Source of the DNA: Azorinus chamasolen
Lineage: Eukaryota; Mollusca; Bivalvia; Cardiida; Solecurtidae
Assembly: GCA_963576725.1 (NCBI GenBank)
Contig: OY755243.1
Location: 35,129,846 to 35,193,845 of the forward strand
Direction of reading: 5' to 3'
DNA length: 64,000 nucleotides
The notes beneath the pieces are model-generated. The model had not been told where the DNA came from, searched no databases, and saw only the letters and a list, made by a program, of their open reading frames with translations. Of this stretch, positions 31,419-41,359 are shown one piece after another. Every line of letters begins with the position of its first letter. Position 1 is the first letter of the stretch. Made by a program: the position numbers and the translations under genes.

Positions 31419-31760
31419 TCATGGACAGCGGATATGTACCTTTAAGGTTGATGCTCTTACGGGCGAAAGCAGTTCTTCTCCAGCAATGATATTCTCCCGG
31501 GAGCTGTCAGAAGTGTCGGTTAACAGTTTCAGATTTTGATAGAATATCGATAAATTCGCAACCAATTTTCGTTCTGTCGAAAATTATTCCATTAAGCTCA
31601 GACGATAACAATCGACACTTCCTCAGAGATTTCAAACAGAAGTCGACGTCCGAACGATCATTGCAACCGTAGCGTTATGTCAAACCTCAAATGCCATGTT
31701 GTAGGAGATTCTGTTTTCATTGTAACAGATCTCCTTCAGCTCTTGTCCTTTTTCTTCATA
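31419..31760 (-). pseudogene. Unidentified coding-like remnant in three frames
   Basis: Read on the minus strand, three fragments follow each other. Segment 1 (31760-31680) reads YEEKGQELKEICYNENRISY and on to MAFEV before a stop. Segment 2 (31671-31507) gives 54 codons from YGCNDRSDVDFCLKSLRKC to ETVNRHF. Segment 3 (about 31525-31419) reads SDSSRENIIAGEELLSPVR to HIRCP before a stop. Amino acid make-up is protein-like and no stops fall within the pieces, but the frames differ, so this is either a decayed gene or spliced exons. I do not recognise the family. The upstream side is cut by a family A copy at about 31745. Chance cannot be excluded because each piece is short. Confidence 0.33.
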
Positions 31761-31975
31761 TCGACGAGTCTATGTCTATGCAACTAGAGTAGACACAGAT
31801 CTCCGAAAATAGGGTATGATATTGGCCTACTCATGTTGCTTATGGATTTATGTATATGTTTCTGCAGTTTCTGTCTTGGCAAAAAATTGGGGTCATATGA
31901 CATTATAAAAATTCTGCAAATGAATATTCATGAGGTTATGATTTCATGCATGAATATTCATCAGATGACTGATTC
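31745..31975. mobile_element. Family A MITE, strongly diverged
   Basis: CCTTTTTCTTCATATCGACG start, arm AACTAGAGTAGACACAGATC, weak second arm, interior CAGTTTCTGTCTTGGCA, then ATGAATATTCATGAGG. Confidence 0.6.
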
Positions 31976-31995
31976 ATAGTTACAAAAAGTATGTA

Positions 31996-32181
31996 CAGTC
32001 AAACCCCTCCAAACCGAACGTTAAAATGAGTTTAAATGTCAGTCTTGGAGACAGGCGGCAGCTTAATGTAGGGTGAAAGTCATACAGAAAACTCCTTTAG
32101 GAGCCCTGTATTAATCAACCATCTGCCTAAACGTATCTAAAGTCTTCTCTACAAGAATTCCGGTTCAAAGGAGTTTAACTG
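31996..32181. mobile_element. Family C MITE, complete
   Basis: TA on both sides. Ends CAGTCAAACCCCTCCAAACC and GGTTCAAAGGAGTTTAACTG. The hairpin right arm has lost part of its sequence. Confidence 0.87.
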
Positions 32182-32189
32182 TATTGAAA

Positions 32190-32650
32190 TGCCAGTATGA
32201 ATAGTTTGTGTTTCAAAATACAGTACACTTGTAGAATACGTTGATTGTAATGTTCACCTGTCTATAACGACCACACTAAAGGCGTCTAACTATGGCTCTT
32301 AAATGCAGGTGATTGAGATAAACTGGACAACGCGAGAAAGCTGTCCAAGCAGAACGCATAAACGACCATCAGCTTTTAACTAAACCAATGTATATTCATT
32401 ATATGGTCGAAATGGAGAATATGTTCTTTATGTTTTGGTTATGAATGATTCTTTATTCTTCTGAGCTTCACATAAGTCAATTCCCATATACATGTAACCT
32501 CAAAACAAGTTCCCACAAGTCTTTGAAACTATATAGGGTTCGTTTAGACACGAATGACAATTGGAACAAAAAGAAAGTTTATGACAATGTCCTCTGAGAT
32601 TGAATGCAAATTTTCCCCCATGTGATGCCATGTTATAGGAAGCTATGACA
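32190..32650. other. No feature recognised
   Basis: Unique-looking AT-rich sequence. Confidence 0.5.
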
Positions 32651-32654
32651 GGCG

Positions 32655-32848
32655 TAATATAAACACACCATGTGCTATGGAAATATACACGCCATGTTTT
32701 GGTATTAGTAGAAACTGTAGAGTCAGACCTATTATAACTTAATAAGCAAACAGAGCAGACCCTGATCAGACGGCTCCTCTGGGAACCATTTGATTTGGGT
32801 CTACTCTATCTACAAACGCGTGAAAAGGCTTTTATATAGAGTTACATG
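32655..32848. mobile_element. Family A MITE, ends worn
   Basis: AGAAACTGTAGAGTCAGACC, then GCAAACAGAGCAGACCCTGA and the diverged arm TTGGGTCTACTCTATCTAC. Confidence 0.78.
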
Positions 32849-33178
32849 ACAAACACATGGGTCTTTAAAAGCAGGCCATTTCTCTCAATACAGAAGGCGA
32901 GTAATGAAAAAAACATAAAAACTCCCTGACTGATTTTCTCTATTTGTCTTGGTTTGGCATTAGGCAGCCACATATGTTACAACTCGTTCAATGTATCTCG
33001 TTTGAATGGATACAGTACTGTATTTTAAATGTAGAAAGGTCTACTTATGTAATCTGTTCATTAAACGCTAATGTAAATCCAGTTTTCATTTACCCCCAGC
33101 CGTCAGTTATATATGTTTTCTCGGGGTCCGTTTATTTATATTAAATAGGTGGCCATGTCATCTCGTTAGGGGTTCTTT
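32849..33178. other. No gene recognised
   Basis: A 66-codon plus-strand ORF at 32944-33144 has no recognisable domain. Confidence 0.45.
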
Positions 33179-33180
33179 TA

Positions 33181-33382
33181 CAATAAAACCTCTCTACGGG
33201 CCTTCAGAATAGTATTAATACCGGCCATTACGGCAGATGGCAGCTTAATAATGGGGTGGGTGTCGAGCATAAAGCTCCCAAAGCAGCTTTCTTCACGACT
33301 GGTACCCTGCATTAAACAGCCGCCTGCCTAAAGATATGTAAATTGTTCTGTACTAAAGGTCTGGTATAGGGGGCGATTACTG
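33181..33382. mobile_element. Family C MITE, diverged
   Basis: CAATAAAACCTCTCTACGGG start after TA, hairpin GGCAGCTTAATAATGGGG with ACCCTGCATTAAACAGCC, end GGGGGCGATTACTG. Confidence 0.8.
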
Positions 33383-33384
33383 TG

Positions 33385-33698
33385 TATACAATCTCGAACT
33401 ATTTCATTAATTAGCCTCGGATGTTGTTTTGGCACTGTCAATGTCAATGAACAGCTCGCGTTATTCCGAATTCTTACTAAGTCAACATGTTAGCCTGCCC
33501 AGTGTAATCGGACAAATCAGTTGTTGAGATTTGTTATGAAAACGCCTGCCAGTACCCTGTACACGTTATCTAGACCCACACTTAATGATGTACACGAGCT
33601 TTGGATTGGGATTGTCCGAAAAAAAGAGATTTGTTCGTGTTTTTTGAGTCACTGAGACATCAGTTCTTTAGTATACCAGGCGTTTCCTTCTATGTGTC
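33385..33698. other. No gene; repeated elsewhere
   Basis: A stretch here (CACTGTCAATGTCAATGAAC ... TGTAATCGGACAAATCAG) recurs diverged at about 38115-38290 (TTGTCAATGTCAATGAACA), so it is a dispersed repeat. Confidence 0.6.
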
Positions 33699-33702
33699 TT
33701 AA

Positions 33703-33877
33703 CCTTTATTCCATAAATACGCCTTTCTACGACTTTGCAAACAGAGTAGTCCCAGAACAGACGGCTCCTCTAGGAGCCGTCTGATCAGGGTCTGCTCATT
33801 TTGTTTATGATAGAATAATGATATGATTCTACAGTTCCTGTCATTATATCTCACATGAATATTCATGGAGTAAAGGG
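33703..33877. mobile_element. Family A MITE, internally deleted (175 bp)
   Basis: TTAA on both sides. Ends CCTTTATTCCATAAATACGC and ATTCATGGAGTAAAGGG. Palindrome GCAAACAGAGTAGTCCCAG with CAGGGTCTGCTCATTTTG around GGCTCCTCTAGGAGCC. Confidence 0.9.
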
Positions 33878-33964
33878 TTAAAGCTTAATCCGCTGTAACA
33901 GAATAATGCACTACTCAAATTTTAATCTGCTTTTTAAATTTTGATCAAGATCTCAAGAAATTAT

Positions 33965-34078
33965 TGGCCCAGCGTCAAACAGTTTGGATTCTGATGAGAG
34001 GCCGAGTTACTGGGCGTCTCATTTGAATTCAAGCCGTTTGGAGACGAGTAAAAGTAGCGCTTGACAGGCTGATGGTTA
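33965..34078. mobile_element. Family B MITE, partial
   Basis: AAACAGTTTGGATTCTGATG mirrors CATTTGAATTCAAGCCGTTT. The right end is CTGATGGTTAAT. Confidence 0.75.
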
Positions 34079-34079
34079 A

Positions 34080-34560
34080 TTGGATTACAAGTGCTTTAAT
34101 TTCCCCCGAACTCTTCTGTGTCTACCAAACATTTCACACACAAAAAAGAGAATTGGTTAACCTACATGCTTAATGGTTCTCAAAGTAATATAATATTTCA
34201 TTCTCAAATTCTTATGATGCAATATTTTATTATAAATCACATTTACAGGTTTAAATTACATTTTAACGCGTTGTCGTTTTTTAATTATTTCTTTGATTGG
34301 AAGGAATTTCACTACTGATCTAACAGAAGTCCCATTAGTCATCTTAAAGAATTTAAAACTACTCCGAGAACTATATGTGTAAGAATATAAAGTCAACTGT
34401 GGTGACATGCGGATGGATTATTTATAAACGTGACCTCTGTACAGTCCCGGGGGATGGTTGTTGTCCACGAGTCCGAATAACGAGGACAACACGGACACAG
34501 AGGGATTCTGAAGACATCAACCCCGACGTCTTCTGATGCCTTCGCAGGCAGAGTTTTTAA
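34080..34560. other. No gene recognised
   Basis: A 78-codon minus-strand ORF (34393-34629) includes the family A start and is not supported as a gene. Confidence 0.45.
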
Positions 34561-34562
34561 CG

Positions 34563-34700
34563 CTTTAACAAGCTTTTGCAAATAGAGTAGACTCAGATCA
34601 GTCGGCTCCTGTATGAGCCGTCTGATCAATGTCCGCTCTGTTTGCGTATAAGATATGGGTTATATTTTATTGCCATGGCAATACATTCACTTGTTTTACT
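34563..34700. mobile_element. Family A MITE, partial
   Basis: GCAAATAGAGTAGACTCAGA with ATCAATGTCCGCTCTGTTTGC around GGCTCCTGTATGAGCC. Confidence 0.8.
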
Positions 34701-34880
34701 TAACAATATGAGACAGAGAGTTAATTTGTATTCATAACGGATAGAGCCTGCCATAGATATCCAGTAAGTAATAATATAGTTAAGCCTATTTGTATGTCTA
34801 GACTAGGCTCGGTCACCAAGCTACGCCATGGACAATCTTTCTTATGCAAGCACAAAGTTTGGTTTCTTTTATGAATGATA

Positions 34881-35033
34881 CAGTGAAACTACTCTAAAAG
34901 GACCACTAACTTAGACATAACGAGAGTGTTTTAAATCTCCTGAAGGAGCTCTCTGCCTAACGTTTGTCCTGTATGAAGCTACCACCTGCCTTTTAGACCA
35001 CGAGTCTTAGTGGTCGCTTTTGGAGAGTTTCTA
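34881..35033. mobile_element. Family C MITE, reduced
   Basis: Ends CAGTGAAACTACTCTAAAAG and TTTTGGAGAGTTTCTACTA. The left hairpin arm is largely gone and the right arm keeps GTATGAAGCTACCACCTGCC. Confidence 0.75.
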
Positions 35034-35184
35034 CTATACACTACAGCGAAGACGCTTTACTTCGGCCACCCGAAAGAGACTGATGTTTATTCATTATGCG
35101 GTCGCTCTAAACAAGGTTACATTACGGAGGTCCAGATAAGATGCGTAAATTTAAACATTTTCAAGAATAGCTTTTGTTTCACCA

Positions 35185-35270
35185 CCAAACCCTATAGTGT
35201 GACCACTCTATAGAATCGTCGAGGAGACTATTCCAAAGAGTGGTCTCAGTATCGGGATTGTGATTTTACC
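35185..35270. mobile_element. Family D foldback
   Basis: CACCAAACCCTATAGTGTGAC mirrors GGTCTCAGTATCGGGATTGTG, with ACTCTATAGAATCGTC and CTATTCCAAAGAGT inside. Confidence 0.8.
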
Positions 35271-35299
35271 CCAGTTCGCACATGAAGCAACCACCTGCT

Positions 35300-35494
35300 T
35301 TAGCCCCACCCCTTGAAAATTATTCAGGATTCCATCACGTTATGAATACCCATTGACATATAAGGATATATCCATCAAATACTATTAGCAAAATTGTCCT
35401 ACCCTGATCAGACAACGCCTACAGGGGTTGTCTGATCTGGGCCTTCTCTGTTTGCAAATGTGTCAAAAGGCGTCCATAAATGGGAATGGGTTAT
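35300..35494. mobile_element. Family A MITE, diverged
   Basis: Palindrome with CCCTGATCAGACAACGCC and GGGGTTGTCTGATCTGGGCC, end CATAAATGGGAATGGG then TTAT. Confidence 0.72.
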
Positions 35495-35498
35495 TAAA

Positions 35499-35658
35499 GA
35501 GGTATAATTGTGGACCTGTACGACAGGTGCTTAATGCAGGTCAAAAGTAATGCAGAAAGTTCCTGTAGGAACTTTCTGCATTAGTTTTGCCATGCAGTAA
35601 GCAACCACCTGCATTTTAAGACCACTGTGTTCAAAGAATTAATGGTGGCTTAAGACAA
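35499..35658. mobile_element. Family C MITE variant
   Basis: GCTTAATGCAGGTCAAAAGT mirrors AGTTTTGCCATGCAGTAAGC around GAAAGTTCCTGTAGGAACTTTC. TTAAGACA is at the right end. Confidence 0.82.
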
Positions 35659-36092
35659 GAGTCTAGTGTATATTGTTTTGTTTATTATCTTCGAGATGAC
35701 GTAGGCAGAAATCTGGGAGCTTGGTCTAGTATCGGGAAAATAATAATTTATATTACCCACAAAATGGTTCGTTGGAGGAAAATATAAGGCAGTAATAGTT
35801 CTAATATATCTAGATTAACGAGCTAATAAATATCACTTTTGATTGTCTTACTCTGTTTTTTAAGAATATCACTTTTATCCCAATAAGTGACATTTCCATA
35901 GAGATGTCGACATTTAGAACATGAAAAAATATTGCTAGAGTATTAAGAACATTAAAGTAGGCCTAATATTGATTATGTTTTGTTTGAAACAATAGTGTAA
36001 GCCATCGGTAGTACACCAAATTTGTGATCGAGTCTGTGTCACTTGACTCTTTTGGCGCACATAAGTTTCGTCTGCAAACAATACCGCCTGAT
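35659..36092. other. No feature recognised
   Basis: Unique-looking AT-rich sequence with weak minus-strand ORFs. Confidence 0.45.
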
Positions 36093-36096
36093 TTAA

Positions 36097-36299
36097 CCCT
36101 TTTGCTGCTTTTTATCGTCTGCAGAGTTTGACGTCTGCTACAATTTTCAGTTTTCATTTTCTTCTTCATTTTTGTTTCATAAAATAGTAACAGTAACAAA
36201 CAGTTTGGATCCTGATGAGACGCCGAGTTACACGGCGTCTTATCTGGATCTAAACTATTTGCATAGGTATTGACAGATGCGACATTGGCAGCGAAAGAG
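36097..36299. mobile_element. Family B MITE, complete (203 bp)
   Basis: TTAA on both sides (36093-36096, 36300-36303). Ends CCTTTTGCTGCTTTTTATCG and ATTGGCAGCGAAAGA. The palindrome has AACAGTTTGGATCCTGATGA and TTATCTGGATCTAAACTATT. Confidence 0.9.
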
Positions 36300-36349
36300 T
36301 TAAGATTTAGAGTGGATTATCTTTCCATTTCTGCTCTAAAAGCGGAAGT

Positions 36350-36430
36350 AATGTAAAACAGTTTGGATCCCGATGAGATGCAGAGTTACCGGGCGTCGTA
36401 TCTGTATCCTAACTGTTTACAAAGGCAGTC
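36350..36430. mobile_element. Family B core
   Basis: AAACAGTTTGGATCCCGATG mirrors CGTATCTGTATCCTAACTGTTT. Confidence 0.75.
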
Positions 36431-36529
36431 ATGGAATCGCCCATCAGGCGATACGAGTCGCTTTCAGGTGACTTGGTCGGCGAAATACTAACACGTGCAT
36501 AACGTGTGGCGGCACCATAAGTAAGTCCG

Positions 36530-36622
36530 AAATAAACTCTGCAAGCACTTTGGATTCAGATGAAACGCGAGTAACTTGACGAATTTCAGGACGTCTAATC
36601 AGGATCCATACTGTTTGACTCC
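36530..36622. mobile_element. Family B core, diverged
   Basis: GCAAGCACTTTGGATTCAGA with TAATCAGGATCCATACTGTTTG. Confidence 0.65.
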
Positions 36623-36639
36623 AAGATATGCCTTGTAAC

Positions 36640-36695
36640 ACGTTTGCAAACAGAGTAGATCCAGATCAGACGGATCTTGTATATAGATCTGCTTG
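36640..36695. mobile_element. Family A arm fragment
   Basis: TTGCAAACAGAGTAGATCCAG through GGATCTTG. Only part of the second arm is present. Confidence 0.6.
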
Positions 36696-36699
36696 TAAA

Positions 36700-36870
36700 G
36701 GATTTCATATCTATGACTATATGTGACCTTGACCATAACTAAGGTTATCTTAAACATAAACATTGCGAACAATAATCTTGTGAAATTTGTAGTGTCAGCG
36801 TCAAGGATTTTCGAGAAATTGAGTGTTAAATAATATTTAACCCACTGTGACCTTGACCTTGATCCAGTGA
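36700..36870. repeat. Remnant of ACCTTGACC-rich repeat
   Basis: ATGTGACCTTGACCATAACT and CTGTGACCTTGACCTTGATC match, in reverse, the GGTCAAGGTCAC cores of the arrays at 15 and 23 kb. Confidence 0.55.
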
Positions 36871-36954
36871 CACAAAAGTCTGCATGGCTTATTAATGCAA
36901 CATGTTCTGTCATGTGACATACGTATGAGGGCTCTATTAAGTAAAATAATATAC

Positions 36955-37480
36955 GTTCAAAATAACCATAACTGTATGATTTAAGTTTAAAATAACCATA
37001 ACTGTAAGACTTAAGTTTAAAAAACCATAACTGTAAGATTTAAGTTTATAATAACCATAACTGTATGATTTAAGTTTAAAATAGTCATAACTGTGTGATT
37101 TAAGTTGAAAATAAACATAATTGTATTATTTAAGTTTAAAGTAACCATAACTGTAAGATTTAAGTTTAAAATAACCATCACTGTATGATTTAAGTTTAAA
37201 ATAGCCATAACTGTATGATTTAAGTTTAAAATAACCATAAATGTAAGATTTAAGTTTAAAATAATCATAACTGTATGATTTAAGTTTAAAATAGCCATAA
37301 CTGTATGATTTAAGTTGAAAATAAACGTAATTGTACTATTTAAGTTTAAAATAACCATAAATGTAAGATTTAAGTTTAAAATAATCATAACTGTATGATT
37401 TAAGTTGAAAATAGCCATAACTGTATGATTTAAGTTGAAAATAAACGTAATTGTATTATTTAAGTTTAAAGTAACCATAT
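36955..37480. repeat. 30-bp minisatellite, about 17 copies, 120-bp higher-order unit
   Basis: Unit AAGTTTAAAATAACCATAAC plus TGTATGATTT. A four-unit block at 37231-37350 is repeated at 37351-37470, sharing variants such as AACCATAAATGTAAG and AAACGTAATTGTA. The 160-codon minus-strand ORF (NLNHTVM repeats) is an artefact. Confidence 0.93.
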
Positions 37481-37509
37481 CAATCATTAACTTGTACAAC
37501 TATCATTAA

Positions 37510-37749
37510 ATCCTTTCCCCTCATATAAACAGCTTTTCACGCCTTCACAAACAGGGTAGAAGCAGGTCAGACTGATCCTACACGAGCTGTATAATCAGGG
37601 TCTGCTCTGTTTCTTATGAATTCTTATTTATCTCATTCTGCAGTATCTTCCACGGTCAAAATTTCCCTTATTTATAATGCTGTTAAAATGTCGGCTAATT
37701 GATTTTCACACAGTCACTATTTCTTACATAAATATCCACCGTGTAAAGT
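37510..37749. mobile_element. Family A MITE
   Basis: TTAA then ATCCTTTCCCCTCATATA-type start, arms AAACAGGGTAGAAGCAGG and CAGGGTCTGCTCTGTTTC, interior to ATAAATATCCACCGTGTAAAG. Confidence 0.75.
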
Positions 37750-37934
37750 ATTTATTGCAAAATGACATTTTTGTGCGTTTTCACCTTTTTCGTATTAGAA
37801 CGGTTATTCCGCCACTCAAGGAAACTACGCCTTCCGTGTTTTGTGAGTGTGCTATCGCTACTTTAGTAGATTGTATTTGTGTAATAGTCAAGAGCTCCAG
37901 ATAAGATACGTTAATTAAAACATTTTCAAGAATA

Positions 37935-38030
37935 ACTTCTTTATTTCTCCACCAAGCCCTATAGTGTGACCACTCTTTAGATTCAATCTAAAGCGGGGTC
38001 GCAACATAGGGTTTGGGGAGAAAGGGCCAT
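37935..38030. mobile_element. Family D foldback
   Basis: TTATTTCTCCACCAAGCCC mirrors GGGTTTGGGGAGAAA, with GACCACTCTTTAGATTC and AATCTAAAGCGGGGTC inside. The ~60 bp upstream (AACATTTTCAAGAATAACTT) match those upstream of the D copy at 35185. Confidence 0.82.
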
Positions 38031-38039
38031 TTTAGTGTT

Positions 38040-38520
38040 TGAGTACGCACTTTTACCTGTAGCTCTGTAAATTCTACACATTTTCAATAATGAACCTAAA
38101 AACAATTGTTCATGTTGTCAATGTCAATGAACATCTCAAATTACCCAGTTTCCAAACCAAAGTCAATGGCAAGGCCTGCCTGCCCAGCCTAATCGGGCAT
38201 ATCAGCTGTTAAGTTTGTTATTTATACCCTTGTCAGCATTGTGGGCACGTTATCTGGGGAACTGATAAACACTCGATGATGTACAAGAGGTTCCCCCAAA
38301 AAGCTTTGCTCGTGAGTTTGCGGTGTACTAGAGAGCGGCTATATACGATGTAATTGTCACGATGTAGCGTTAATTACGTAACACCTGTTTCTATTTCCAG
38401 CCCTACCCCTATCCTTATGTGGGTGTATACCCCTAAAATAACTTCATATCAATCTGTAACCTCTTATTGTAGTGTTTTATCTCTTGAGAGAACATGAACT
38501 GGGTGATACCTAATAGACAG
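38040..38520. other. Dispersed repeat, no gene
   Basis: About 38115-38300 resembles 33430-33620 (shared GTCAATGTCAATGAACA and AATCGGRCATATCAG). No coding potential seen. Confidence 0.5.
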
Positions 38521-38524
38521 GTCA

Positions 38525-38580
38525 ACAGTAAAACCTCTTTACGACGGCCATTCAAAATAAATCTGGAAGTCAGATACACG
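38525..38580. mobile_element. Family C end fragment
   Basis: CAGTAAAACCTCTTTACGAC preceded by AA. The rest of the element is missing. Confidence 0.6.
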
Positions 38581-38633
38581 ACAAGCTGATATAGATGTTT
38601 TCAGCATCCGTTCTGAATATTCGTTTCTGTATT

Positions 38634-38846
38634 AACACATTGCTAGGAGAGGTTTTTATGTCATTGCAAACAGGGTAGATCCAGATCAGACGGCTCCTGT
38701 TGGAACCGTCAGAGCAGGGTCTGCTCTCTTTGCTTATAGCATGCTCTATATTTGATTCTACAGTTTCTGGGACGGCCATTTTGAAAATGAACTAATGAAT
38801 ATTAATGAGTTAATTCATTGTTAGAATATTCATGAAGGACAAGGTT
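38634..38846. mobile_element. Family A MITE
   Basis: Palindrome GCAAACAGGGTAGATCCAG with CAGGGTCTGCTCTCTTTGC around GGCTCCTGTTGGAACC, then interior to AATATTCATGAAGGACAAGG. Confidence 0.8.
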
Positions 38847-38860
38847 AGACAGCCTTCTGA

Positions 38861-39230
38861 TTTTAAAGACACCCACTTTATCAATTTCTTGGCTGCTAAA
38901 GAGGGGTTCCACTACTTTAGAGATTAAAATAATGTCTCCTTCTTTACCCATGCCCTGTTGTATAATTACATATATCTTCACTGTGTACACGTATTTCGCC
39001 TCCTGATTTTAAAGACACCCATTTTATTAATGTATTGGCTGCTAAAGAGGGGTTCCACTACTTTAGAGTTTAAAAGTTTATGGGTGATCAAGTAAACAGT
39101 GCAGATACTGGTCAAATGGTTCTTTGTTTCATTATATCTGGTCTACATTGTTTACGTTCCCCTTTTAGGGGAATGAACAGACATAATTACATGTACTTCC
39201 TTCGTTACACGTATTGCGAAACGTTAAATA
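38861..39230. mobile_element. Family E-like copy with a 72-bp direct repeat
   Basis: Two ~72-bp direct repeats (38861-38932 and about 39002-39075), both containing GCTGCTAAAGAGGGGTTCC. Between them TTGTATAATTACATATATC matches the interior of the E copy at 7211. The palindrome core is GTAAACAGTGCAGATACTGG with TCTGGTCTACATTGTTTACG. Confidence 0.7.
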
Positions 39231-39324
39231 TAGAGAGCAAACAAACACGGCATAAATTCTATCTTCTTGACTTTTTTTTTTTTATCTCGCTACAATTTAT
39301 TGATAGTTTCTGTCGCCTTATAGA

Positions 39325-39523
39325 CAGTAACACCCCTCTAAACTGGAATTGAATTAGAAAAAATATTAGATGATGTTATGCAGGTGGCTGCTTAATGCAG
39401 GGTGAAAGTCGTACAGAAAGCTCCTCTAGGAGCTTTCTGCATGACTTTCACCCTGCATTAAGCTGTCTCCAAGATCGACTTGTATACTAAATAAAACGCC
39501 CGGTTAAGAGTTTTTTTGTACTG
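39325..39523. mobile_element. Family C MITE with near-perfect hairpin
   Basis: Ends CAGTAACACCCCTCTAAAC and TTTTTTTGTACTG. The hairpin (about 39390-39462) has GCTTAATGCAGGGTGAAAGT paired with ACTTTCACCCTGCATTAAGC around GAAAGCTCCTCTAGGAGC, with only one or two mismatches. Confidence 0.9.
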
Positions 39524-39850
39524 TTGTCTATAAATTGGTGATGTTCTCGTGTAAATGTATCCTATTTTCCCCAATTATGAAGTACTTTTACACTCAGTTA
39601 TTTGATTTGAGTGGATCGGTTGTTGTGCTTGTTTTACCAGGATAAGAGCTTTTTGAGATGGTCATTTATTTCTTTATTCGTGTAAATTAGCACGGTTACA
39701 CTAATAATAAACTAATTCTATAGCAATGCTCCATTTGTGCCAAGGATCCCTTTATAATCACATGGGCAGTCCTGGTAGACCCAGGTTAAAGGGATCCCTT
39801 AGAAGCTATATGAGATAGGCATGTACTCTTTGCCTAGCGCTTTAGTCTTT
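39524..39850. other. No gene recognised
   Basis: Contains a loose inverted pair (CAAGGATCCCTTTATAA ... TAAAGGGATCCCTTAG). Otherwise unique-looking. Confidence 0.45.
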
Positions 39851-40072
39851 ACCTATTTAATATTGATATACGAAAGAATGACATCGTGAATATTTATTAG
39901 TTTGTGTTTTATAATGCAAAGTGTTGCTTTGGAAAAAACTGTAGAATCAGATCTATAGCATGTAGCATACTATATAGCAAACAAAGCAGACTGATCAGAT
40001 AGTTCCTATACGAGCCGTCTGATCTGGGTCTACTCTGTTTGCAAATGCGTGAAAACAAGTTTACATGGCGAG
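39851..40072. mobile_element. Family A MITE, ends worn
   Basis: AAACTGTAGAATCAGATCTA, then GCAAACAAAGCAGACTGATC and GATCTGGGTCTACTCTGTTTGC. CCAA-type bases are lost from the left arm. Confidence 0.8.
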
Positions 40073-40227
40073 CTTCTGGTTTATATATTCACATGTGAGT
40101 GGTGGTGTTCATTACAAAATACAATGCGAATAAATGACAAATATCGCAAGTAACTGGATCTATTGGGCATAAAAACATTTAAATCAAATACAAGTTCTTC
40201 CTTTATGGTATGACTGAAACTGAATAC

Positions 40228-40392
40228 AGCAAACACTGACTTAAGCGACCATGAAAATAAGTTTCAGCCTTGATTGTTGAAGGCAGGTGGTTGCTTACTG
40301 CAGGACAAATACCATGCAGAAGCTCCCCATTAAGCAACCACTTGTTTTTAAGACAGTATGTTTAAAAACAGTGTAGTCGCTTAAAACACGTT
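40228..40392. mobile_element. Family C MITE variant
   Basis: CTTAAGCGACC near the left end and GTCGCTTAAAAC near the right. Internal GGCAGGTGGTTGCTTACTGC with a shortened right arm. Confidence 0.75.
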
Positions 40393-40483
40393 TATTATAT
40401 TAGTGTTTTCATTTAATGTCTGTGGTTCCTAATGTTTATTACACTTGCAGACAATAACTAATTTTAAACGCACGTAATTCGTT

Positions 40484-40708
40484 AAAATTAGGCTGCAAAT
40501 GAGACTCTTACTCTTCTCAAAGTCCTGCTGAAAAAAATCTGAATTGTTACAATTTTCAATCACTTCCAATTTGATCAAACTTTAGAGAGACGGCTGAGCT
40601 ATAATCAGACAGCTTGGATCCAGATGAGACGCCGAGTACCTCGGCGTCTCATCTGGATCCAAGCCGTTTGCAGAGATACCAGGCCACGGCTTGTGTGATA
40701 AGGGTTTA
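40484..40708. mobile_element. Family B MITE with perfect 25-bp core arms
   Basis: Core arms 40612-40636 and 40640-40664 are exact inverses (GCTTGGATCCAGATGAGACG...) around TAC. It keeps the family B interior (CTGCTGAAAAAAATCTG). The right end reads ATAAGGGTTTAA. Confidence 0.88.
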
Positions 40709-40709
40709 A

Positions 40710-41060
40710 TATTGTAAGGGTTCTTTAATTTTGCTCATGATTTGCTGACTAAGCAAACTTGGGTTTTTTTTAAACAAACATCAACGATAACGATTATTAA
40801 AAGAAAGTTATTACATTAACAGAACTACAACATCGGAAAAAAACGATAGATTGAAAATGTTTGAATCAAGTTTTTATTGACCTAAAACGTTAGGGCAAAC
40901 GGAATAGGGAAGCTATAAATGAGTTTTGATATACAAACTCAAAACCTTAGGCATCACAAATAGTGTAGAACAAGATCTATCACCGCATTTTAAACTTGAA
41001 GTCTAATGAGATTTTACAGTTTTATCACAATAGTCAGTAAAACAGAATAAGCTCTGGTAG
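40710..41060. other. No feature recognised
   Basis: AT-rich unique-looking sequence. Confidence 0.5.
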
Positions 41061-41062
41061 GC

Positions 41063-41145
41063 GGCAAACAGTGTAGAAACTGACCAGACATCACGCGCTA
41101 AACGTGGCGCCTGATCTAGTTCTACACTGCTTGCCAAAGCCGATA
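41063..41145. mobile_element. Family E-like palindrome core
   Basis: GGCAAACAGTGTAGAAACTGA mirrors GATCTAGTTCTACACTGCTTGCC around GCGCTAAACGTGGCGC. Confidence 0.8.
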
Positions 41146-41217
41146 GTTTGTTCTTCGGATAGGAGGGATAGTAATTATAACTTTTCGGTTCACTCCGACA
41201 AGTTCGGTAAAAGGGAC

Positions 41218-41356
41218 GTACAACAGAACCCGTCCATACCGACCACGTCATAAATACACATAGGGGTCTATACGAGCAGGGCGAAATGACTACAGAAAGC
41301 TCTTGAAGGAGATTGCTTCATAATTTACGTCCTATAACAAGTTACCGTCTGTCTAA
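41218..41356. mobile_element. Family C MITE, degenerate
   Basis: CAACAGAACCCGTCCATACC, then GCAGGGCGAAATGACTACAG and TTACGTCCTATAACAAGTTACC. Confidence 0.55.
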
Positions 41357-41359
41357 CTT

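Noticed and set aside
34393..34629. 78-codon minus-strand ORF with a CPCC motif
   Set aside because: Its N-terminal part is a family A palindrome, and no domain or splice structure supports it.
36955..37480. CRISPR-like array (short regular repeats)
   Set aside because: No unique spacers between repeats. Tandem satellite in eukaryotic-type DNA.
37017..37499. 160-codon minus-strand ORF with NLNHTVM repeats
   Set aside because: Reading of a 30-bp satellite. Variation follows DNA units, not codon constraint.
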